A DNA stretch of 7,381 nt from Dehalococcoidia bacterium (lineage in GTDB: Bacteria; Chloroflexota; Dehalococcoidia; SAR202; UBA11138), in the NCBI GenBank assembly GCA_012270625.1, contig JAAXHZ010000097.1, forward strand, positions 1 to 7,381, given 5' to 3'. Positions 1 to 5,230 of this stretch are shown here, in pieces. The notes beneath the pieces are model-generated. The model saw nothing but the letters and a program-made list of their open reading frames with translations. It ran no database searches and was not told the origin of the DNA. The position numbers and the translations under genes are program-made. Position 1 is the first letter of the stretch. Each line of letters starts with the position of its first letter.

Positions 1-371
1 GTGAAGAGCATCAGGTTGAGCGGGTACTCCTCGCTGTCGGTCGCGCGCCGGAAGTCGTCTCTGAACAGGAACGTCGGCTTGCCGAGCGCGATCGCCATAC
101 CAAGCTCGACCATGACACCTTCGTCCGGCGGCACACCGTTGACGACCGCGAAGATCGCGTCGGAGTCACGGACGTCTCTGAAGTCGGCCTGACCTATTCG
201 ATACGCCCAGCCGGATACGGACGTGTCCTCCTGGTTGTTGCGCGCGAAAGGCTCCCACACCTCAAGGCCGAGCGATTCGAGGGCCGTGACTATGCCCGGA
301 AGCAGCAACTCTCGCTGCTGAGCCGAGAAGCCATACGGGTTGGCGAGGTATATGGTCTTGGGTCGGCGCAT
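1..371 (-). CDS. Nucleoside 2-deoxyribosyltransferase-like protein (C-terminus cut by window edge)
   Basis: The first 123 residues of a protein whose end lies beyond the left edge. It begins MRRPKTIYLANPYGFS, the typical first strand and loop of the nucleoside 2-deoxyribosyltransferase family (PF05014). Around residues 69-99 it carries the family core, with Asp71 (DSDAIFAVV), the PPDEG turn at 81-85, and Glu89 in the VELGMAIALGKP stretch. Glu89 is the position of the catalytic nucleophile that forms the deoxyribosyl-enzyme intermediate in characterised members. These enzymes move deoxyribose between bases in purine/pyrimidine salvage, in the cytoplasm; some relatives only hydrolyse nucleosides or nucleotides. 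The ATG at 371 is preceded by no clear Shine-Dalgarno sequence. The gene follows the TOPRIM gene after 42 bases on the same strand, so it could be its downstream operon partner. The family call is solid; the exact substrate is unknown. Confidence 0.85.
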   Translation of the reverse strand, partial: MRRPKTIYLANPYGFSAQQRELLLPGIVTALESLGLEVWEPFARNNQEDTSVSGWAYRIGQADFRDVRDSDAIFAVVNGVPPDEGVMVELGMAIALGKPTFLFRDDFRRATDSEEYPLNLMLF

Positions 372-413
372 GTTCAGACTACGGCGGCTGTTCTTCTAGG
401 ACAACCAGACACT

Positions 414-986
414 TCACGCTGAAACCGGGTGTCCGAGGATTTCAGCGAATCTCCTGAAAGTTGGACTCTTTGAGGCGACTCGCTCGACACTGACGCGTTC
501 AGCGATATTAGGGTTGTCACGTGTCTTTCGGAACTTGCGCCCGTTCTCTCGGAACACCCTTTCCAGCAAGTCAGCGGGTGTAGGGTGGTTTTCTGGATTG
601 CTTCTTATGTTGACGCGAGCACGAGATCCAAGCACCGACTGGACAGCGTCCTCGTCACACGCAAGCCAGCCTTCCAAAGCGTGATCCACTACAGCGTATC
701 TGACCGGAACCGACGAGGTCTCGTTCAGTCGTCTCTGGACAGGACGCACCCGCTGTTCAGTCACGCTAGGATCAACCCTCTCGGAGTCGATGCAGACGAG
801 CACTAGATCGACGTCATTGTGTTCCCGCAGCAATTCTGACAAGTGACGAGCCATCTTATCGCCAATCAGCAGTTCGGACTGGGGAACAGCCTTTGATACG
901 ATTCTTAACCGATATCCTAGCTTCTTGATCAAGACTGGGATTGTGTCTTTGTCGCTACGCCCCTCAACGTACAGACCGAGACTCAC
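414..986 (-). CDS. TOPRIM-fold DUF4276-like protein, probable nuclease partner of the upstream ATPase
   Basis: A 190-residue protein. The start chosen is the GTG at 986, which overlaps the TGA of the ATPase gene as GTGA, a classic translational-coupling arrangement with a weak AGGCGG-like site upstream. A GTG at 1016 in the same frame would add ten basic residues. The N-terminus reads VSLGLYVEGRSDKDTIPVLI, a TOPRIM first strand with the metal-binding Glu8. The second motif is LVLVCIDSE, with Asp67 and Glu69 where TOPRIM proteins usually have DxD. A DHALEGWLACD block (101-111) and a C-terminal R..I..RVSVERVASKSPTFRRF block (about 161-180) match what I know of the DUF4276 family. TOPRIM domains next to SMC-like ATPases are usually metal-dependent nucleases, as in OLD-family defence proteins, so a DNA- or RNA-cutting effector role is inferred. 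An uncharacterised regulatory role is possible. The family call is from motif memory, not a search. Confidence 0.75.
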   Translation of the reverse strand: MSLGLYVEGRSDKDTIPVLIKKLGYRLRIVSKAVPQSELLIGDKMARHLSELLREHNDVDLVLVCIDSERVDPSVTEQRVRPVQRRLNETSSVPVRYAVVDHALEGWLACDEDAVQSVLGSRARVNIRSNPENHPTPADLLERVFRENGRKFRKTRDNPNIAERVSVERVASKSPTFRRFAEILGHPVSA

Positions 987-2050
987 GGCTCGCCGCCTAA
1001 GTATCCTGAGTACCACGCAGGTCCAGTGCCAAGTACTGCGACAGTTTCACGAAGTACGTCATCGTTTTTCAGTGGTTTCAGTTTCGTCTCGCCATTTTTC
1101 TTCTCGACTACAACGAAACTGTCGTATGGCAGCCAATCGAGCAGGTAGGGAGACTGGGTGGTGACTATCACCTGAGTATCCCGCGAAGCCACTTCCAGCA
1201 TGTCAGCAACAGCTTCCATCATCTGTGGATGAATTCCGATCTCCGGTGTCTCCACACAGATAAGCTCAGGCTCGGGTCGCACGACGAGCGCGACCGACAG
1301 AGCTAAAGCCAGTAGAGTTCCGTCCGACAGTCCCCACGCGCCGATCGGTTTCTCGATTCCCTTCTCCTTGAGGGCCACATAGGTCTGTCCATCACCGAAG
1401 ATGGGCGAGACAAGCCGCTCCACCGTTGGGACCATGACCTGTAGCATACCTACGGCCTCTTCGAGATCGGGATGACCCTCCGAAAACAGGCTGTGGATCA
1501 CGGACGACAGGTTGGAGCCTAACTCGTTGAGGACCTTCTCCTGTTTCACTTTCGTCGGCTTGCGCATCAGGTCGGGGGAAAAGTTGTAGAACTGCCACGA
1601 CCTGAGCTTATCCAGCGTTCGTCTTGCCTTTAGTGAAATATTGAAAGTAGTCGGAGACCTGTCCCCCAAGTTTCCGGCTGGTACGGAGTCAACGAGATGG
1701 CGCTCCTCCTCCAATTGAGGCATTCCTCGGGGATCCTCCGCAATCTCGGTCGTGAACCCGACATGCTCAGAGTTCGTGTCGTCACTGGAGAATTCGACCT
1801 CGAACCGCAGATGTGAGTCTGTATAACCTCCCCATATGACCTGAGCGTAGCCTCCCCGATCCTCCAGTTGTGACTTCATGAGAGCACACGAATGTGCAGG
1901 GTCGGAGTAGATGGCCTTCAGAAACTTCAGCGCGTCGAGTAAGTTCGACTTTCCTGAGCCGTTCGGCCCAATCAGTACAGTCAGCGGACCCGGGCTCAGT
2001 TCCACGTCTCTCAGACTGCGGAAGTTCTTAATAGCGACACGTGAGATCAT
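983..2050 (-). CDS. AAA/SMC-like (AAA_21 type) ATPase, probable defence-system ATPase
   Basis: A 355-residue ATPase of the RecF/SMC-like class. Residues 1-27 form the usual first strands (ISRVAIKNFRSLRDVEL), followed by Walker A GPNGSGKS (28-35). A helical and beta insertion spans about 50-230. Then come an ABC-type signature LSDGT (241-245), a Walker B region LICVETPEIGIHP (263-275) and a switch loop TTQSPYLLD (297-305). No long coiled coil is visible. Two positions look unusual: the Walker B pair is Glu-Thr (267-268) where relatives commonly have Asp-Glu or Glu-Glu, and the switch-loop His is Gln. The stop overlaps the next gene by four bases, so ATPase and TOPRIM protein are very likely made together as a complex. 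The ATG at 2050 lies 15 bases past the peptidase stop; a GGAGTAGGG stretch there is a rather distant ribosome site. The ATPase fold is certain; the antiphage role is inferred. Confidence 0.87.
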   Translation of the reverse strand: MISRVAIKNFRSLRDVELSPGPLTVLIGPNGSGKSNLLDALKFLKAIYSDPAHSCALMKSQLEDRGGYAQVIWGGYTDSHLRFEVEFSSDDTNSEHVGFTTEIAEDPRGMPQLEEERHLVDSVPAGNLGDRSPTTFNISLKARRTLDKLRSWQFYNFSPDLMRKPTKVKQEKVLNELGSNLSSVIHSLFSEGHPDLEEAVGMLQVMVPTVERLVSPIFGDGQTYVALKEKGIEKPIGAWGLSDGTLLALALSVALVVRPEPELICVETPEIGIHPQMMEAVADMLEVASRDTQVIVTTQSPYLLDWLPYDSFVVVEKKNGETKLKPLKNDDVLRETVAVLGTGPAWYSGYLGGEP

Positions 2051-2065
2051 GTTCTAATTGTAACC

Positions 2066-3424
2066 CTACTCCGCGCCGCAGAGGGTGCACGCCAGGGCGA
2101 ACATGATCTTGGCGCCGCTGATGAGGCTCGCGATGCCGACGGACTCGTCCGTGCCATGCGCGCGGGACAGCATGGGGTCGTCGTCCGGATGAGAGCCGGA
2201 GAAGCCGTAGGTGATGACGTTGAGCGGACGTGTGAATCGCGAGTCTGTGAAGCCTGTGCTGATCGCGGGCACCCACTGGATGTCGTCGCGTTCCAGCGCG
2301 ACCGCGGTCGCGGCCTGGATGTGCTCGGCCAGCTCGGTCTCGAACTCGGACGAGTTGGGAACGGCCATGTAGTCGATCTCGTAGCTGACGCCGGGAATGT
2401 CCTGCTTGATCCGGTCGAGCTCAGCGCGCAGGTAGTCTTCGTCCTGGTGCGGAAGAGTGCGGACGTCGCAAGTCAGCTTTATCTGCTCGGGTACGCTGTT
2501 CGACTTGATGCCGCCGTTTATCATCGTCGGCGTGATGGTCATACGGGACAGCGCCGTGAGCATCGACGCGAAGCGCGGGTTGTCCTCGGACACTTCCGCG
2601 ATGATCTCATCGACGTTCTCCGCTGACGGCGCGTGCTCGATGGCGAAGTTGGACAGGTGAGCGAACAGGCTGGTAGAGGTGTCTCGCTCAGGCTCATAGC
2701 TCTCTATGCGGTTGAGAAGCTGCGACAGCCTGTACAGCGCGTTGGTGCCCTGCCAGGGAACCGATGCGTGGGCGCTGACGCCCTTGACCTCGAACTCCAC
2801 CTGAAGCCTGCCCTTTTCGCCTACGCCGAGGATGTAGGTCAACCCTCCGGCGGCCTCGATCGGCGTTCCGCCGCCCTCGTTGACCGCGTACGGCGCGGTG
2901 ATCTTCTCAGGGTGATTCTCGGCCAGCCATCCAAAGCCGTACCGTCCGCCGTGCTCCTCGTCCGCGCCGGAGCACAGGATGAGGCTGTCTCTGAGCTTCA
3001 CACCGCTGCGCTTCAGCAGACGCATAGCCATGAGCTGGGCGGCAAGCAGGCCCTTGCAGTCGGACGCTCCCCTGCCGTAGATGCGTCCCTCGTAGATGGT
3101 CGCGCTGAAGGGAGGGAACATCCACTTCTCCTCCTCTTCGACTGGAACGACATCGGTGTGAGACATGAACATCAGCCGCGCCGGCGCGTTACTGCCCTCA
3201 ATCCTGGCTATGATGTTGCCGCGCTCAGGCACCCGTCCCAGTATCTCCGACTCGATCCCGTCTTCGGCGAGCCAGTCCCGGACGTACTCGCAGACCGGCG
3301 TCTCATCGCCCGTGGGCATGAATCCGGTGTTTACCGACGGAATCTGGACGAGGTCTCTGTGAAGCTGGACGATCTCGTCTTCCATGCCGTCAATCTGGGC
3401 GAATATGGATCGTAGGTCCGGCAT
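2066..3424 (-). CDS. M20-family zinc metallopeptidase (ArgE/DapE/carboxypeptidase-like)
   Basis: A full-length 452-residue M20 peptidase/deacylase. The di-metal site is complete: His89 with catalytic Asp91 in MSHTDVVP, bridging Asp122 in YGRGASDCKG, general base Glu156 and ligand Glu157 in GADEEHGG, Glu183 in VNEGGG, and His423 in RAHGTDES. The lid/dimerisation domain (about 200-320) carries GVSAHASVPWQGTNA with His219. These are cytoplasmic enzymes that cleave peptide, N-acyl or carbamoyl amino-acid bonds. The sequence does not say which substrate, so it should not be named ArgE or DapE. The usual Met/Lys after the bridging Asp is Cys-Lys here. The ATG is supported by AGGAG six bases upstream of a further AGGCCA, giving good spacing. 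The gene starts 15 bases after the NUDIX stop and ends 15 bases before the ATPase start, consistent with one operon. Confidence 0.93.
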   Translation of the reverse strand: MPDLRSIFAQIDGMEDEIVQLHRDLVQIPSVNTGFMPTGDETPVCEYVRDWLAEDGIESEILGRVPERGNIIARIEGSNAPARLMFMSHTDVVPVEEEEKWMFPPFSATIYEGRIYGRGASDCKGLLAAQLMAMRLLKRSGVKLRDSLILCSGADEEHGGRYGFGWLAENHPEKITAPYAVNEGGGTPIEAAGGLTYILGVGEKGRLQVEFEVKGVSAHASVPWQGTNALYRLSQLLNRIESYEPERDTSTSLFAHLSNFAIEHAPSAENVDEIIAEVSEDNPRFASMLTALSRMTITPTMINGGIKSNSVPEQIKLTCDVRTLPHQDEDYLRAELDRIKQDIPGVSYEIDYMAVPNSSEFETELAEHIQAATAVALERDDIQWVPAISTGFTDSRFTRPLNVITYGFSGSHPDDDPMLSRAHGTDESVGIASLISGAKIMFALACTLCGAE

Positions 3425-3439
3425 TGGCCTCTCCTATAT

Positions 3440-3970
3440 TTACTTGAACAGGTAGCGCGCCATGAGCAGCCCGGCAACGGTCTTCGCGTCCTGAATTTCG
3501 CCGAGCCTGATTAGCTGGTCCACCCTGGACATTGGAACCGTCTCGACGCTTATGTCCTCATCCTCATCACCCGGCAGCCGGCTGGGAACCAGGTCGCGCG
3601 CTATGTACAGGTACAGGAACTCGGTGCAGAACCCCGGCGACGAGTAAACGCCGCCGAGCGCGCGAAGGTTGTTCGATACGTAGCCGACCTCCTCTTGCAG
3701 CTCGCGCTGCGCCGTGTCATCGGGAGACTCTCCACTCTCCACGACACCCGCCGGCAGCTCCAGCAGCGACCGTCCGGCGGCGTACCTGTACTGGCGAACC
3801 AGCAGCACGTTGTCTTCCCCGTCGATGGGAACGATCGCCACCGCGCCCGGATGCTGGACGACCTCCCTGGTAATCTGCCTGCCGTCGGGCATCAGCAGCG
3901 TGTCAACCCTGGTCTCGATGACCCTGCCGCTGAAAACCGTCTCCTGGCTGATTGGCTGGAGCTGCTCCAA
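3440..3970 (-). CDS. NUDIX hydrolase, ADP-ribose pyrophosphatase type
   Basis: A 176-residue protein with a perfect NUDIX box GX5EX7REUXEEXGU at residues 75-97: Gly75, Glu81, then REL at 89-91, Glu93-Glu94 and Gly96. The flanking pattern is that of ADP-ribose/sugar-nucleotide pyrophosphatases: an N-terminal beta-rich segment (TREVVQHPGAVAIVPI), YRYAAGRSLLELPAG just before the box, and SSPGFCTE after it (about 110-117). Such enzymes split ADP-ribose to AMP and ribose 5-phosphate with Mg2+ in the cytoplasm and usually work as dimers. Location directly downstream of NAD kinase fits a role in pyridine-nucleotide turnover, though this is context only. The start is a TTG, chosen because AAGGAG lies eight bases upstream and no ATG fits the frame better. 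The exact substrate among NDP-sugars is not fixed by the sequence. Confidence 0.92.
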   Translation of the reverse strand: MEQLQPISQETVFSGRVIETRVDTLLMPDGRQITREVVQHPGAVAIVPIDGEDNVLLVRQYRYAAGRSLLELPAGVVESGESPDDTAQRELQEEVGYVSNNLRALGGVYSSPGFCTEFLYLYIARDLVPSRLPGDEDEDISVETVPMSRVDQLIRLGEIQDAKTVAGLLMARYLFK

Positions 3971-3978
3971 GATGTCCG

Positions 3979-3984
3979 CTCCTT
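3979..3984 (-). promoter_or_regulatory. Ribosome binding site setting the TTG start of the NUDIX gene
   Basis: AAGGAG on the minus strand with an eight-base spacer to TTG at 3970. The good match and spacing support this rare start codon. Confidence 0.75.
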
Positions 3985-4006
3985 AAATGTTCAGAGCCGG
4001 GTCAGT

Positions 4007-4012
4007 ATTTTA
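4007..4012 (-). promoter_or_regulatory. Possible -10 element for the NUDIX-to-TOPRIM gene run
   Basis: TAAAAT on the minus strand, five of six matches to TATAAT, about 36 bases before the NUDIX start. No good -35 is visible at 16-18 bases upstream, where the inverted repeat lies, so this is a weak call. Confidence 0.3.
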
Positions 4013-4017
4013 CGAGT

Positions 4018-4064
4018 GCGGGGCGTGCCATGCCCCTGCTTTATGGGTGCGGGACACGCCCCGC
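4018..4064. repeat. Large GC-rich inverted repeat between NAD kinase and NUDIX genes
   Basis: Arms 4018-4027 (GCGGGGCGTG) and 4055-4064 are perfect reverse complements over 10 bp with a 27-base centre. Inside it, GGGGC (4020-4024) can also pair with GCCCC (4032-4036), and CCC/GGG at 4033-4035/4045-4047 gives an inner stem, so more than one fold is possible. The hairpin starts five bases after the NAD kinase stop. Neither strand has a T run after it, so it is not a standard intrinsic terminator. It may act as an RNA-stabilising 3' hairpin or be a dispersed intergenic repeat of REP type. Confidence 0.6.
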
Positions 4065-4068
4065 CCGC

Positions 4069-4917
4069 TCAGGTCTGGGAAGTGAGATTATAGACCAGTC
4101 CCAGCCGGCGCGTAAGCTGGTTGTAGAACGCGGTCCTGGGCTGGGAGCGAAGGAAGCGCGCCGTGTAGAGGCTGCGCCTGATCGTCACCTTGAAGTCCGG
4201 CTCCAGCTCCACGTCCTCCATGCCATCTACGCTCAGCGAGGCGTGCTTACCGTCGGTGGCCGACAGTGTCACCTCGGTGTCGTGAGGCAGTACGAGACCG
4301 TCGCGCAGGCCCGTGTGGGGCGCGACAGGCTGAAGCATTATCATCTCCGCCTCAGGGAAGAAGATCGGCCCACCGGCGGAGAGCGCGTAGCCCGTGCTGC
4401 CGGTGGGAGTCGAGACGATCACGGCGTCCGCCCTGTAAGAGGTCAAGAACTGTCGGTCCACGACAGTATCTATGTCCAGAAGTCTGGCTACGCCGCCTCG
4501 CCCGATGACCACGTCATTGAGAGCGTCCGCGCAGAGATGCAGCTTGCCGCTTCCGTCGGTCACGGTGGCGCGCAGCATCATCCGGCGCTCCACGCGCATG
4601 TGACCGTTGAGGTACGCGGGGAGACGTTCGGCCGCATCCTCGACCCGCAGCTCGCTCATGAAGCCGACCCTGCCCATGTTGACCCCGACGATCGGAACGG
4701 AGTGGGCGGCGATTGCGTGAACCGTGCGAAGAATAGTGCCGTCTCCCCCGGCTACGACGATCAGCGTCGTCTCGGGGAGCACATCCGAGCGTTCAGACAC
4801 TTCGAACGCAGACGACACCCATGACTGGGAGCGAAGTTCGAGACTGGAGATTAGCGAGTCTATAAGGCGCGGCGCTTGATCGACCAGCGCGTTATAGACG
4901 AATCCGATCAGAGGCAT
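4069..4917 (-). CDS. nadK: NAD kinase (ATP/polyphosphate-NAD kinase)
   Basis: A 282-residue protein, a normal length for bacterial NAD kinases, which phosphorylate the 2' hydroxyl of NAD to make NADP in the cytoplasm. Visible motifs in order: MPLIGFVYN start; GGDGT at 57-61 with catalytic Asp59; GVNMGRVGFMSEL (78-90); ALNDVVIGRG (132-141), the conserved N-E/D motif; the glycine-rich STPTGSTGYALSAGGPI (169-185); PVAPHTGLRDGLVLP (197-211); and LSVDG (228-232). The ATG at 4917 was chosen because homology begins there. The open frame runs on to 5271, but that extension is low-complexity, overlaps the DAHP synthase leader and has no family similarity. No Shine-Dalgarno sequence precedes 4917. A weak TAAACT -10-like site lies at 4955-4960. 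It is divergent from the DAHP synthase leader and upstream of the NUDIX gene. Confidence 0.95.
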   Translation of the reverse strand: MPLIGFVYNALVDQAPRLIDSLISSLELRSQSWVSSAFEVSERSDVLPETTLIVVAGGDGTILRTVHAIAAHSVPIVGVNMGRVGFMSELRVEDAAERLPAYLNGHMRVERRMMLRATVTDGSGKLHLCADALNDVVIGRGGVARLLDIDTVVDRQFLTSYRADAVIVSTPTGSTGYALSAGGPIFFPEAEMIMLQPVAPHTGLRDGLVLPHDTEVTLSATDGKHASLSVDGMEDVELEPDFKVTIRRSLYTARFLRSQPRTAFYNQLTRRLGLVYNLTSQT

Positions 4918-4997
4918 GTGAGTCGCCAGTTGAGATCTGTCGTTAGACGAGGACAGTTTACCAGCTTTTGAGGCCGAAGAAGAGGAGCCTCCTGATA

Positions 4998-5027
4998 TTG
5001 ACACCAACCGAGTGAACTTGGTACTGT
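4998..5027 (+). promoter_or_regulatory. Sigma70-type promoter of the DAHP synthase leader
   Basis: A perfect -35 TTGACA (4998-5003), an 18-base spacer and a weak -10 TACTGT (5022-5027). Transcription would start at about 5034, only a few bases before the leader ATG at 5038. The -10 overlaps a perfect 10-base palindrome at 5023-5032, which could be an operator. Confidence 0.55.
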
Positions 5028-5032
5028 ACAGT
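5023..5032. repeat. Perfect palindrome ACTGTACAGT over the promoter
   Basis: A 10-base self-complementary site overlapping the -10 element and predicted transcription start of the DAHP synthase leader. The position suits a repressor site, but short palindromes also arise by chance. Confidence 0.35.
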
Positions 5033-5037
5033 TCGTG

Positions 5038-5115
5038 ATGAAATTCGCAACCGCCAACTTCTACTTTGCGACCTACGCTTATTTTAGCGGCCCCATGCTG
5101 CCGACTGAGTCGTAA
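5038..5115 (+). CDS. Phe/Tyr-rich leader peptide of the DAHP synthase attenuator
   Basis: A 25-codon ORF from ATG to TAA. Seven residues are aromatic: Phe3, Phe8, Tyr9, Phe10, Tyr13, Tyr15 and Phe16. Residues 8-16 read FYFATYAYF, six of nine being Phe or Tyr. It resembles the leader peptides of phenylalanine biosynthesis operons: its job would be to stall the ribosome when charged Phe- or Tyr-tRNA is scarce. The last control codon (Phe16, 5083-5085) lies 12 bases before the antiterminator 5' arm, and the stop lies just past that arm, the geometry needed for attenuation. No Shine-Dalgarno sequence precedes the ATG and the promoter is adjacent, so leaderless translation is likely. It is in a different frame from the DAHP synthase and opposite to any NAD kinase extension. 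Confidence 0.85.
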   Translation: MKFATANFYFATYAYFSGPMLPTES

Positions 5116-5167
5116 CGTCCAGAGTCTGAAGAAGACGAAGATAGACAATAAGACCCCAGTCGGCAGC
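5087..5167 (+). promoter_or_regulatory. Antiterminator and protector hairpin of the attenuator
   Basis: Segment 5097-5107 is perfectly complementary to 5157-5167 over 11 bp, and this pairing uses the bases needed for the terminator 5' arm, so the two folds exclude each other. A smaller hairpin, 5087-5091 with 5097-5101 (five pairs, one G-U, loop of five), can mask the 5' arm and fits the classical 1:2 structure. A ribosome stalled on the Phe/Tyr codons would open the small hairpin and allow antitermination; one that reaches the stop at 5113-5115 would cover the 5' arm and allow termination. Confidence 0.8.
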
Positions 5168-5180
5168 GACTGGGGTTTTT
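5150..5180 (+). terminator. Intrinsic terminator of the attenuator
   Basis: ACCCCAGTCG (5153-5162), loop GCAG, CGACTGGGGT (5167-5176): a perfect 10-bp stem, extendable outward by GA/T pairs, ending in a run of five T (5176-5180). It stands 35 bases after the leader stop and 50 bases before the DAHP synthase start, so it must be bypassed for the gene to be expressed. On the opposite strand the following bases are not T-rich enough for termination. Confidence 0.9.
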
Positions 5181-5213
5181 GCTTGTCTGAAGAGAGAGGC
5201 AGTCCAGAGCCAC

Positions 5214-5219
5214 AGGAGG
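5214..5219 (+). promoter_or_regulatory. Ribosome binding site of the DAHP synthase
   Basis: AGGAGG with an 11-base spacer to ATG 5231. It fixes this start over the longer open frame that begins at 5066 and would run through the leader and terminator. Confidence 0.75.
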
Positions 5220-5230
5220 AAATCGGGCCG

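Noticed and set aside
2156..3415. Two long plus-strand open frames opposite the M20 peptidase
   Set aside because: Antisense shadows caused by high GC; the minus strand carries all M20 metal-binding motifs.
3952..4824. 290-residue plus-strand open frame across the NUDIX/NAD kinase junction
   Set aside because: Antisense to two conserved genes and crossing a hairpin, with no recognisable domain.
5066..5230. Upstream extension of the DAHP synthase open frame
   Set aside because: It would translate through the attenuator terminator; AGGAGG and family similarity support the start at 5231.
5100..5230. T-box riboswitch before the DAHP synthase
   Set aside because: No T-box sequence (AGGGTGGNACCGCG-like) or Stem I features are present; the Phe/Tyr leader ORF explains the regulation better.
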